Shown here piece after piece: positions 40,611 to 50,755 of a stretch of DNA of 53,097 bases; the stretch's first letter is position 1; every line of letters starts with the position of its first letter. The stretch spans positions 1 to 53,097 of the forward strand of contig CAWCKM010000044.1 of the NCBI GenBank assembly GCA_963796125.1. The letters run 5' to 3'. The notes under the pieces were generated by a model that had not been told where the DNA came from, searched no databases, and worked only from the letters and a program-made list of their open reading frames with translations. The DNA comes from DASPRG01 sp963796125. Its GTDB lineage: Bacteria; Nitrospirota; Thermodesulfovibrionia; Thermodesulfovibrionales; SM23-35. The translations under genes and the position numbers were made by a program.

Positions 40611-40730
40611 ACTCCGTGAAGAATCTCACGAAATCAATGCGGTATAAGACTGAGATTCTTCGGCTTGGGCCTCAGAATGACAATTGTGACACAGTCTCCA
40701 AGCCGGATAATGACAACCATTGGAACGGAG
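40402..40730. repeat. Composite dispersed repeat with a nested inverted-repeat element
   Basis: Outer sequence (ATGCTATTAATTATCCAACA ... TTCTGTCATTGCCCAACTTG ... GGATAATGACAACCATTGGAAC) matches the reverse complement of 52902-53097. At 40509-40699 this copy carries about 190 bp absent from the other copy. The insert has related ends AGGCTGTGTCGTAATT and, inverted, GGAGACTGTGTCACAATT, and is flanked by AAG on both sides. Inside is the GAGCGAAGCGAAGGGTCTC type of repeat. Confidence 0.8.
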
Positions 40731-40773
40731 TTCACTATGTACAGATATAGTATTTTCGGAGGAGATACAAGGC

Positions 40774-41750
40774 ATGACTAAAACAATGCTTGCAATCTTA
40801 AAGGTTCTTGATAAACATTCTGATACCATACTCGGCTCAAGAGAAATATCAAGACAGTTGAAAGTACACGGGGTCGAACTTACAGAGAGGACAGTCAGAT
40901 ACCATCTCAGGATACTTGATGAGAGAGGCTATACAAAGGTATTCGGTAAGGAGGGAAGGCAGATCACACAGAAAGGGAAAGAAGAACTTGCCCAGGCCCT
41001 TGTATCGGAAAAAATCGGGTTTATCATCAGCAAGATAGAGACCCTTTCATACCTTACTGACCTTGACCTTGAAAAAAATGAGGGAAACATCATTCTGAAT
41101 GTCTCCTACTTTCCTGAGGAAAAACTGAAGGAAGCGCTGCGGATCATGAAGCACGTCTTTTTATCTCCCTATGTCATGTGTGATAAAGTTGTCATGCAAA
41201 AGGCGGTGAAAAGATTGGAGACATCATTGTTCCTGAGAGGCAGATAGGTTTCGGTACTGTTTGCAGCGTAACAATTAACGGGATATTTCTCAAGGCAGGA
41301 ATACCTGTCGCATCGAAGTTTGGCGGTGTATTGCAAATAGAGAATGCTGAACCTTCACGGTTTACTTCCCTTATCAGCTATGAAGGTTCATCCCTTGATC
41401 CGCTTGAAATATTCATTAAGAGCCATATGACCGATGTCTTAGGTGCTGTTAAAAACCACTCCGGAAAGATACTCGCCAGCTTCAGGGAGATACCGGTTGT
41501 CAGTCTCGAAAGGGCAAGACAATTGAGCGAGGAACTCAGGCAAAAGGGAATAGGCGGCATATTAATGATCGGCAATCCAAACCAGCCGCTCCTCGAGATG
41601 CCTGTTGCTGTGGATAAGGCAGGGATGATTATCGTAGGAGGTCTCAATCCCCTTGCTGCCCTTGAGGAGGCTGGTATTCAAACTGTAAGTAAAGCGATGT
41701 CAACCCTCTACAAATTCTCTGACCTCATCAAATTCAAGGAACTTCTTTGA
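40774..41750 (+). CDS. nrpR: NrpR-type nitrogen regulator (one frameshift)
   Basis: Start set at ATG 40774 with GGAGGAG upstream; the longer frame begins inside the repeat. N-terminal winged helix (REISRQLKVHGVELTERTVR; HLRILDERGYTKV), then an NrpR/DUF128 domain. The first frame ends at 41247; the next frame joins as VCSVTINGIFLKAGIPVAS and continues to LLEMPVAVDKAGMIIVGGLNP. NrpR represses nitrogen-assimilation genes and senses 2-oxoglutarate in methanogens. The domain occurs once here, as in single-domain NrpRs. It is followed by an aminotransferase, which fits nitrogen metabolism. Confidence 0.85.
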
Positions 41751-41891
41751 TGATAAAAGTTTCATTTGTGAAGTTTCCTTTTTAAAAGTGTTATTATTTT
41801 TAACTAAAAAACAATTTGCAATCAGTATATTTTGTAGTGATTTTCTTTGCGACAAACAGGGTATAAATCATGAAATTTATGGGATGATAAC

Positions 41892-43067
41892 ATGATACAC
41901 CTCAAACGGCAACTGCCTTATAAGCCCACAGAAAGAATGAATGTCGTAAGCTACCCAATAAGGGACATAGTGATGGAGGCGAAGCGCGAGGAGGCAAAAG
42001 GCAAGAAGATGATTTATCTCAACATTGGGGATCCGCCTCAATACGGCTTCAAGTCTTTTAAGGTAATAGCTGAGCGTGTGAAGAACCTGCTCGATGAAAA
42101 CTGTAAGGGCTATGCACCTTCCGAAGGCGATGATGAACTCAGAAGAACTGTGGCAAAAATTGAGAAGTGCAGGCCTGAGGATGTTTTTGTCGTTGCGGGT
42201 CTTACTGAAGGTATAGACTTCTTCTTCCATTCATTCATCGGATTTGGGGAGAAAGTACTCCTTCCCAACCCCGTATATCCGCTTTACCTGAGTAAAGCAA
42301 AACAGTTTGAGGGTGACAGTATATTTTACAGGCACGATGCTAACGGTCAGATAGACGTAGGAAACCTGGCAAAGAAGATTGAAGGTGCTAAGGCAATAGT
42401 GATAATCAATCCGAATAATCCGTTAGGGTCGGTTTATTCCGAAGAGAACCTCTCAGAAGTTGTGAATCTCTGTGCTCAATATGATGTACCCATTTTTTAC
42501 GATGGATCTTACGACCAACTCATATTCGAAGGCCGACAGATAGACTTCAGGAAAATAGCCCGGGGCAAGGATACCATTCATATACGGGAGCTCCCTTTCA
42601 AAAGACTTCGGCTATCCTGGCGCAAGGTTAGGATGGGTAGCCTTCCATGGAGATAAGTGGGAGGAGGTTAAGAATGCGTTCTTCCTCTTGTGCAACCAGC
42701 GTCTTTCTGTAAATTGGGAGTACCAGAAAGCGGCTGTTGCTGCAATAGTGGATTCTTCATACCCTGAATACATCACGGATTTGAAGAAGATGCTTATAGA
42801 GAGAAGGGACACTCTCGTGAAGGTTACCAGTAAACTACCGCTCTCGTTCCCCGTTCCAAATGGGGCATTCTATGCATTCATTAAGATAGAAACGAGAAAT
42901 GGAGGAAGGATATCGGATTCGTGCGCGCTGCACTTAAGGAAGGGGTTGTCTTTGTCCCTGGTTCAGGGTTTGGAAGGCAGGAGGACGGAGTGTATTTCAG
43001 GACCACGTTTCTGCCTGAGGCTCACATAATCGAAGAGGCATTCGACAAAATCAAACGTCTATTATAA
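41892..43067 (+). CDS. Class I/II PLP aminotransferase (several frameshifts)
   Basis: About 390 residues of alanine/aspartate-type fold I aminotransferase. Motifs: IYLNIGDPPQYGF, PNPVYPLY, IINPNNPLGSVY, YDGSYDQL, and in the next frame SSLSKDFGYPGARLGW, whose Lys is the PLP anchor. The tail is VFVPGSGFGRQEDGVYFR. Breaks lie near 42590, 42665 and 42920. The substrate cannot be set from sequence; an alanine aminotransferase would complement ald and the NrpR neighbour. Confidence 0.8.
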
Positions 43068-43912
43068 CCCCTTGAAGTCTCCATAGACTGCGACTTCCAC
43101 CTACGATGTGTGAAAAATGGGATGATGACTATAAAAATTAATGATTATGGAAAGAAACAACGACTTATTGGCTCGTTCATTGTCTCCTATTTGAGCTTGT
43201 ATGAATCAAAGACACGGTAAAGCGATTGGATTCGATAATTGAATGCTTCCGCTCCCACTGTAATAGTAATATCATCATGATCCTGAGAAAGTTTCCTCAA
43301 AAAGTCTGGAAAACGATCCTCCCTTGGACGAGCCATCAGCTCCCATTAAGGAGTCATCGGTGAATGCATACGTTGCGAACGTCTAGCCGATTGATCGAAG
43401 CATTTCTTGTCAGTATCTGCAGAACTTGGCTCTTCAATTCTTGCACTATAGGCTTTGAGCCGTTCGTCGACTATTCTGAATGCATGATCTCTTGTCCCTA
43501 CGCCCTGACTTTCCCAGGCGTTCCCAAACCAACTCACAATGAGGCTAAAAAGCTTTTCAAAGACTAAAGATCCCTTGTCTCGCCACCCGGGAGAGCGAGT
43601 GAATTTTAGGGAGAAATACATGGCAAAGAAATCAAGAAACACTAATTCTGACTCAGCCCTTGCGAGGTCTAATCCCGATACTGCCGACAGTCTTGACAGC
43701 TACTCTTTATTGAAGTCTTTCTGCATGATCATGAAAAGTGCTTCAGCCGCTTCATCAACTGTTAACGATTTCTTCGAACAATGAAAACATTCAGAATTCC
43801 TCATCTGAGCCAACTACAGCCATGCGCCGCCGGGTTACCCGGCATTAGCAAAAAAGCGCAAAGGCTATTCCAGGTCGGCCTCGATAGCATTGTTGTACCG
43901 ACATTTTTCTTT
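43068..43912. other. Decayed accessory DNA, no supportable gene
   Basis: Short frames occur on both strands, including a 49-aa minus-strand frame at 43187-43336 (MARPREDRFPDFLRKLSQD, continuing DHDDITITVG) that looks like a fragment of a real protein. None has a full-length family match that I recognise. The stretch separates the aminotransferase from the HEPN-like gene. Confidence 0.4.
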
Positions 43913-44323
43913 TTATTTCGATGTTATTGGCTTAATTATTTCTTGGTGCAATTGTTCAGATAATTCCCTGGCTAAATTAATTATTTTAGTCAAAAATGGC
44001 TTTGAGAACTCCTGCTTTTTTGTTTGTGCTGAATAGATATTTTTATAGTCCTTAAAGTAGGGATTGTTGGCAGGCACTTCTTCGCCAGTAATACCATGTG
44101 CTAAGAAAAGCCTATAATTGTTTAATTCCCATAATCTCTTAACTATATCTTGCGGAAGAAAATCAGAAGCTAAGCTTATCTTTTTGCCTATCATCATCTC
44201 ATCTAAGATTTGGTTTACAGTCTTCGCGTTAGCGTGAGTCAAACCAGCTTTGACTAACAGAATTAAATTTAAATAAGACTCCGCGAGATTCAGCCATGCG
44301 AACGCCCGCCCATATTCCAGCAA
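43913..44323 (-). CDS. Helical protein with an R-x4-H motif, HEPN-like candidate, 136 aa
   Basis: All-helical composition. NNYRLFLAHG gives R-x4-H preceded by Asn, which resembles the catalytic motif of HEPN RNases. LNLAESYLNLILLVKAGLTH and the C-terminal helix LARELSEQLHQE fit a four-helix bundle. No nucleotidyltransferase antitoxin is seen next to it. Function is a guess. Confidence 0.4.
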   Translation of the reverse strand: MLEYGRAFAWLNLAESYLNLILLVKAGLTHANAKTVNQILDEMMIGKKISLASDFLPQDIVKRLWELNNYRLFLAHGITGEEVPANNPYFKDYKNIYSAQTKKQEFSKPFLTKIINLARELSEQLHQEIIKPITSK

Positions 44324-44880
44324 TAATTCGGGATAATCTTCTTATTGGTAATTTATTCATCGCCCCTGCTATGCCATGGCAAATTCTTCGGTAATTACGC
44401 CATTGATGTTATTTTTGGGTACAACACTTATTTCTAAGCACATTCTGTATTGCATTGAAGATTATAATTTCTCAGTTTGATTGTCAATAAGTTTTGCGGA
44501 ACAACTGCTTATAGGAGGCTCAAAATTCTATATGCTTATATACCGTTTATTAATCTAAAGAAATGCATAAATTATACAAACCAATAATTGTGGGGGATTT
44601 TTCAATAATTTCCATTTGTACTATATGCATTTCAGGTTAAGCTTGTGCATGTCGCTTTCAGGAAGAAGGGCTATTTCCGTGCGGCATCGTGCATCTTTCC
44701 ACACCGAAGGTAGTATGTTATTTTTCTCAAAGACACTACAATGCCGCAAAAGTTGCGTAAGATGGAAAGTGATGATTTACAAGTGAATTGTCTAACACTG
44801 AGTTCACGGAGGCGGGTGACCTTTCCCGCCGATCCGGTGGAACGAGCTCTTAGAACGTCACCTAGTGTCATAAGTGTAGC
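44324..44880. other. AT-rich spacer without a supportable gene
   Basis: No long credible frame, no RNA gene and no clear repeat. The stretch 44460-44640 is AT-rich and could contain promoters for either neighbour, but I cannot assign any. Confidence 0.4.
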
Positions 44881-46115
44881 AATGTCCTCCAAACTGCCTT
44901 ATCCACGAAAAATGGGTTCCAGGACTGCAGTTGGTTCTGGAGGAATCGCGGCGAACCTCACTTCTTCTTGATATGAATGCCGAAAGTGCTTCCAGAATAT
45001 GGGGCGGATTTCTGTAAGAGCAACACATAGCGGGTCGTAGTACTCAACACGCTCAGCCTGTAGCAGGAAGCCGGGTAGAGCACGTGTGAGTTCCCGGAAC
45101 AACCTCTCCTTGAATGCATCTGGAACCGTGATGATCAGGCACGCGTCAGAGTCAAAATCAAGGAATAACCTCGTCCTGAAGCATGATGAAGTGCAGAGAA
45201 CATAGAAAGTTGGTGTTGATGGTCGATTTGATTGGATATCGACGGCCAATGTTGAGACCCTCCGGCCCAACTAACGGAAATACCCTTGTATCTAAGTCAA
45301 TCTGGGAAGTCAGCTCATCATTATGCGCTCCGCCGGGTTTAGTGACGGATCAGTGTAGCTTGCGGGCTGGAGCGAGCCTTATGCGGCCATGTTTATAGGC
45401 CTCCATGATGTAGTCATACTGGCCATATCGAACCAGATAAGGCTCTTTGGAAATATCAGTTGCCGACTACACTGGCAATGCTCTTTGGTCGGTCGCTGTC
45501 TTTAGGGAACGGATATTCTTTGGTTGCTGCTCGACCAAAAACGTCATATGGAATTTGCCGAAGGTGAGCTTCCTGAAGGATCTCAGTAAACCTGTCCATC
45601 CAGTAGTAAGCACGCGGGTCCTTGCTATCAAGAGTGATTTTGCCCTTTTCATCGACCTGGTGAATGTTCCGCATGATGTCATTGAGCAGGCGTTTGCATC
45701 AGCCGGTAAGGGAAAGATGCTGCATATAGCGATCACGTTCGTACTCGAGACGGACTATTCTGTGATGTTCCAGACCTCCGTAAATCCGTTGGAATTCGGA
45801 TGTGTCGATATCGGCATATGGCGGATCGAAAGAGAATGCCTCACCCGGAGAGACTGCCAGCGGGAAATTGGAAGGTGGCTGCTGAAAGGCAGAGACCGAT
45901 TCATCAAGCAGCGCCCTGACAAAATGGTTAAGAAATGATCTGTGTTCTCTGAGTAACAAACGTGAAAGTCTCTCACATTCCTTAAAAGACCATTCTGGGA
46001 GAGACCTGATGACCTGATGCCAAACCTCGCCGTTGGTTTTCACAAAAGCTTCAGCAGGTCGGCTGGGCATGAGAGTTGGCAGGAGGAACGTCACTTTTGA
46101 ATCAACCATGGCCAA
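44880..46115 (-). pseudogene. Hypothetical protein of about 380 aa, broken by several frameshifts
   Basis: Consecutive frames on the minus strand read as one protein. 46115-45699 gives SFKECERLSRLLLREHRSFL and FSFDPPYADID. 45674-45456 gives DPRAYYWMDRFTEILQEAHL. The next frame gives VRYGQYDYIMEAYKHGRIRL and LAPARKLH. 45270-44899 gives FYVLCTSSCFRTRLF and FDSDACLIITV. The YDYIMEAYKHGRIRLAPA segment recalls DUF2971-like proteins, but I do not assign a family. Several breaks plus an accessory setting suggest real decay. Confidence 0.5.
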
Positions 46116-46752
46116 TGCGACAAGTCTCGAAATTCCTCCAGCTTAAGGGTGCTGAATATTCGGGGCAATCAGCGTAAACACTGAACCATCAAGCCCGATT
46201 CCATTTATCCGGAAGCCCAAAGTATCAAGGGGGAAGTCTCAAACGACGGCTCTGCGACCATCTGTGGAATGCCGGCGTTTGTGGCTATTATTGTCCGAGA
46301 CTGTTGCGCCAGCCAATGCTTACTCATCACTTTTTACAATTTTCAATTCCAGAGTCACATTCTAACAATTATTATACGAAATTCCTGTTTATTACCATTT
46401 GAGAGAAAATTTAGCACAAGCGAGGGAGAGGTTAAAGATAATATTGCAGTAAATCAATCGTTACATTTCAACATATTTCGCCTTTGCCCGATAATATGAG
46501 GAAAAGCGAACTTCGTATAAGATGGTAATTTTGCCTTACGGTGCATATTTTCAGTTGAAGTCAGTGTTCTTATGAGCTAAATCAAACCTGTGGAGTTCAG
46601 GAAGTTATCGAGAAGGTTTAAAAAAATTATGGGGATGCATATTTCTATGAGCGGACAGGAAACACGAGGTTCAGTTATGCGTATTCTCGGATCTCTTGCC
46701 GTGTTGCAGAAAATTTCCTTATCAGATTTTCATGTATGGTATAATTTTCTTA
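46116..46752. other. Intergenic stretch upstream of hemB
   Basis: No supportable gene. The last 90 bases should hold the hemB promoter and leader; the hemB Shine-Dalgarno is weak (TTTTCTTA before ATG). The stretch 46420-46560 is AT-rich. Confidence 0.4.
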
Positions 46753-47724
46753 ATGTTTCCGATTCATAGGCCAAGACGGTTAAGAAAAAACGAGATCATC
46801 AGAAAGATGGTGCGGGAGACATCTCTGTCTCCTGATGATTTTATCTATCCACTGTTTGTTACTTTCGGCAAAAACGTAAGAAAAGAGATTTCTTCTATGC
46901 CTGGGTGCTTCCAGGAATCTGTTGACAAGATTGTCAAACATGCAAAGGAAGTTCATTCTCTCAACATTCCTTCTGTATTACTTTTTGGGATACCAAAGCA
47001 TAAAGACAAAGTAGGTTCAGGTGCTTATGATGAGCATGGAGTTGTCCAGGAGGCAATAAAGGCCATAAAGGATGCGGTGCCGGAATTGTATGTCATTACA
47101 GATGTCTGTCTCTGCGAGTACACAAGCCATGGCCACTGTGGAGTGATAAAGGACGGAGAAGTCCAGAACGACCCAACCCTTGAGTTGTTATCAAAAGAAG
47201 CTTTGTCCCATGCCAAGGCCGGCGCTGACATGGTTGCTCCCTCAGACATGATGGATGGGAGGGTCAGCGCAATCAGGGAAGTGCTCGATGAAGAGGGATT
47301 TCAGGAAATGCCTATTATGTCTTATGCTGCAAAATATGCATCCGCTTTCTATGGTCCTTTCAGAGAAGCAGCAGAATCAACCCCTCAGTTTGGAGACAGG
47401 CGCTCGTATCAGATGGATCCCGCTAACAGACGGGAGGCCATAAGAGAAATTGCCCTCGATATAGAAGAGGGGGCGGATATTATCATGGTTAAACCTGCAC
47501 TCGCATATCTTGATATTGTCTCAGATGTGAGGGATACCTTTGATGTGCCTGTTGCTGCCTACAATGTGAGCGGAGAGTATTCACTCGTAAAGGCGGCAGG
47601 GAAACTTGGCTGGATTGATGAAAAGCGTGCCATGATGGAAATACTCACATCAATCAAACGCGCCGGCGCTGATTTAATCCTCACCTATTTTGCAAAAGAA
47701 GCAGCAAAGATATTGAATAAATAG
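46753..47724 (+). CDS. hemB: Delta-aminolevulinic acid dehydratase (porphobilinogen synthase)
   Basis: 323 residues of standard length. Start set at ATG 46753 (MFPIHRPRRLRKNEIIRKMV) because homologous proteins begin there; the longer frame adds 19 unrelated residues. Motifs: DVCLCEYTSHGHCG (metal-binding Cys set), APSDMMDGR, SYAAKYASAFYGPFR with the Schiff-base Lys, and PALAYLDIV with the second Lys in MVKP. It condenses two ALA molecules for tetrapyrroles, needed here for corrinoids and siroheme/heme. Confidence 0.96.
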   Translation: MFPIHRPRRLRKNEIIRKMVRETSLSPDDFIYPLFVTFGKNVRKEISSMPGCFQESVDKIVKHAKEVHSLNIPSVLLFGIPKHKDKVGSGAYDEHGVVQEAIKAIKDAVPELYVITDVCLCEYTSHGHCGVIKDGEVQNDPTLELLSKEALSHAKAGADMVAPSDMMDGRVSAIREVLDEEGFQEMPIMSYAAKYASAFYGPFREAAESTPQFGDRRSYQMDPANRREAIREIALDIEEGADIIMVKPALAYLDIVSDVRDTFDVPVAAYNVSGEYSLVKAAGKLGWIDEKRAMMEILTSIKRAGADLILTYFAKEAAKILNK

Positions 47725-47750
47725 GTATTCTGCAAGTTTGTTATTCAGCA

Positions 47751-50319
47751 TCAGAATAATCTTTCTTGATTGCTCTTTATAGCTTTTGCGGATGGTCCTG
47801 CAGTGACTTTCCTTAGATTTACGATTGAGAAAATATCCAGGTCCGTTTTTTCTTTAGTGTAGGCTGCCCGTAAGGCATCAAAAAAGATGACCTTCCAGTT
47901 TTCATTTTCGAAATGTTCTCTGAAAAGAGGAGATGTCATTTTATTGTTGAACTGCGTTTCTCTTTCTTCCGGTATTATCATGAACTTATCAACTGCGCGT
48001 CCACATTTGAGCCTCTCATCAATGCGCTCATCATGCTTGTTGTTGATTCAACTTCAAAGATAGCCATTATTTTCTTATCTCTTTATCCAGAGAAGATCGA
48101 TGTTTTCTATTACTTCTTGATTTTTGGCATTATCAACCTTTAAGTGCTTTAATGTCATGTATTCGGACAATTTTTTCCCTTCGAGAAATAAGGCTGTTAT
48201 CCTTTTGTTGCTGTTCTCTTTTGCCAACCCATATATCATATCCTTGCTTTTTGCCTATCAAAGCTAAAGTGGCTATCATTTCACTGTGTTGATTTATTCT
48301 GATGCTGTATTTCAGGTTTTAACATCCAATATCCACCTGTGACCTGGCGTGCATAAATCTTTAAAGCATCAAGTATGCTTGTGCTGTCAGAGGTAAGAGA
48401 ATTGGGAAACTCAGTACTGACAGCATCCCATACTTCTGTAAAGGTAACCTTGCCTTTTTGATGCAGTTTTCTATAAACAGTCTGTTCCACTCTTTCAGTC
48501 AATGGTATTTCATTCAATCGGGGGACGATTGATGTATCTTTAAACCACCACAATTTACCTTCTGCACCGCCTATTTTTGTCGGCAAAAGCACAAATTCTT
48601 TTTCAAGATGATTTTTTAAAACTGTATTAATATCAAGGCCTGTGTGAAGACTCGAAAAATAACCATGTTTTGCAAGAACAGGGTCTATGTAATTGATGAT
48701 GATTGTATAGGGTGTTGGCTCAGCTCTTTCTGCAAGCAAGTGCAATTGTTGTTTCAACGACAATCTTTTCAAATCTGTACTTCATCAATCTCTTCAGGTG
48801 TGAGACTGTAGATTTTTATGGGAGGCTTTATAAAACCTCAGATAAAAATCACCCTGTGCTGAACCAAAAGGCTGAAGCAAAGACTTTGCAGAGGCCTGTC
48901 CAAGTGCCTGATGATGTATTTTTTGAAATTCAAAGCCTGAAAAGACACCGGCCCTTATTGTTGCATTACGGACTTTAAATGTCGGATTATGGAATGTCAG
49001 AGTTAGATAATGTTCTGGTTTTAAGACTTTAAACATCCTTGAAAGCTTGACGAAAGAAGTGAATGGTAAACCGCAAAGTCTTTATGCTGCCGTTCGTTTC
49101 TGATAATCTCATTTGATACGACATCTTTCGAGATAATCACTGTTCATCTTTAGCCATGAAACCCACATGTAGGACAGCTCCCCATATTGGATTGAGGCGT
49201 CATAAGGCGGGTCTGTAAAAATATAGTCAATTGAACCTTCCGGCATTTTTTTCATCAGGTCTAAACACGAACCTTGTAAATATAAACATCTGCCTTCCCG
49301 GAAATAACCTGTTCAAATGATGAGCCTATTTTGATGTCTTTGAAAAACTTGTTTGATTCAGCCTTTGCCTTTAGAAGACCCTGATGCCCGTTAATTGCGC
49401 TATCAAATTTATTCCAGACATTTTGCTCCATATAAGGCTTGATGCATACCAGTAACTATGCTGTGTCCATCCCGTCGAAGAAAATGGGGTATGATGACTT
49501 GCTTCAGTGATAGGGTTACTAATTGCAATCATGCGACTACATAGATGAACCATTGACGAAAAGCCAATTTTAAGAAAATCTTTCAAATCTTTCTTAGGTT
49601 CTTCTTCAATTGCTTCCATCAACCATGCAAGGGCTTGAAGATTGCGTTTCGTAAAAAGCTCATCAATTGAATCATATTTCTCTTTTTTCAATAAACGGCT
49701 GCCATCCGGGTAGTAAAGCTTATTTGTTGGATACCATTCCTTAATTTTCTTTAATTCAATTTTACTAAGCAAATCTTTGTCATACTTAGTTAATTTGCAG
49801 TCTTTTTCCTGTCTGTCTTTACAGTGAGGGCATGACTGATAGCGAATTTCAATGCACTTATCTTCTTTCCAGATTGAACAATCAAAGACAATTTCTTTCT
49901 TGCAATTTCGGCACTTGTCAGATAAAGGCTTTCAATCTTGTTTTTAACCTTTCTGTTCAACTCTCTCGAATGCCTCATGTAATTCAATTTCTTTTACAGG
50001 CTTTATCGTTAAACGGATAATTTCTGTTGCAATGGGGTTAAGGTCGCAGACACATAGCCCTTCTTCCATTTTTTAACGCTTCCATTGCAGTGATACCGCT
50101 TCCTGCAAATGGATCAAGAACAATACCGTCTTCAGGGCAGTATGTTTTTATAAATTCTCCAACAACATTCCACGTTTTTCTTGCCCAGAATTTGTGCCAT
50201 AGGTACATTGACGTGTGAGCAAGCGGCGGGATTTGACGGTTAAGATGATTTATTTCGGGTTCTGCAATTTTTGATACAGAGACCTCTCTGTCGCTTTTCT
50301 TTAATCTATTCTTTTTCAA
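47751..50319 (-). CDS. DNA methyltransferase with C-terminal nuclease-like domain (many frameshifts)
   Basis: Read across frames, this is one protein of about 850 residues. N-terminus: LAHTSMYLWHKFWARKTWNV, then SAM motif I DPFAGSGITAMEAL. 49772-49371 and flanking frames give WYPTNKLYYPDGSRLL. The catalytic motif TDPPYDASIQYGEL lies near 49225 in another frame. 48772-48281 is a helical region. The last part carries NIDLLWIK followed by AIFEVESTTSMMSALMRGSN and MIIPEERE, which looks like a D...ExE nuclease core (a PD-(D/E)xK variant). If repaired, it would be a fused modification-restriction enzyme. At least six breaks, so it may be truly dead. Confidence 0.65.
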
Positions 50320-50590
50320 GAGCCTTTACCACTCTCCTTGCGATTTCAAATGCAGCAGCTATCCTTACAACCTTTACATCCTTTAGACCCTTAATCTTTG
50401 CAAGTTCAGTAAGTTTTTTCCCCATGAGACCGGCTATCGAGTAATATTTGTCCATCAACTCTTTTGCGATATCTTGCGCTGTCCTTTTTTTGTAACCTGT
50501 GCCAATCAGAATGGCAAGAAGTTCTTCATCAGTTAATGATGATGGACCAAGCTCTATTAATTTTCCACCTGGATGAGTCCATGTTTTCAT
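50306..50590 (-). CDS. RadC N-terminal (UPF0758) domain-only protein
   Basis: 94 residues matching only the helix-hairpin-helix N-terminal domain of RadC: LGPSSLTDEELLAILIGTGY, TAQDIAKELMDKY, LTELAKIKGLKDVKVVRIAA. The JAMM metalloprotease-like domain that normally follows is missing. The stop overlaps the methyltransferase start by 14 bp, so the two are translationally coupled. GGAGGTGTC precedes ATG. Possibly a DNA-binding helper of the methyltransferase. Confidence 0.75.
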   Translation of the reverse strand: MKTWTHPGGKLIELGPSSLTDEELLAILIGTGYKKRTAQDIAKELMDKYYSIAGLMGKKLTELAKIKGLKDVKVVRIAAAFEIARRVVKALEKE

Positions 50591-50755
50591 AAGACACCTC
50601 CAAGGATCTACCTAAATCATGGCCTAATTGTAAATCTATTAATAGTATATGGTCAATAAAAAGAGTAGGTCTGGTGTTGGCTTGGAGCGTGGGAGTTGCT
50701 AAGCAAAATAAATAGTTCTCATAAACTCATAACGAGATCATACAATTCTGGATAC

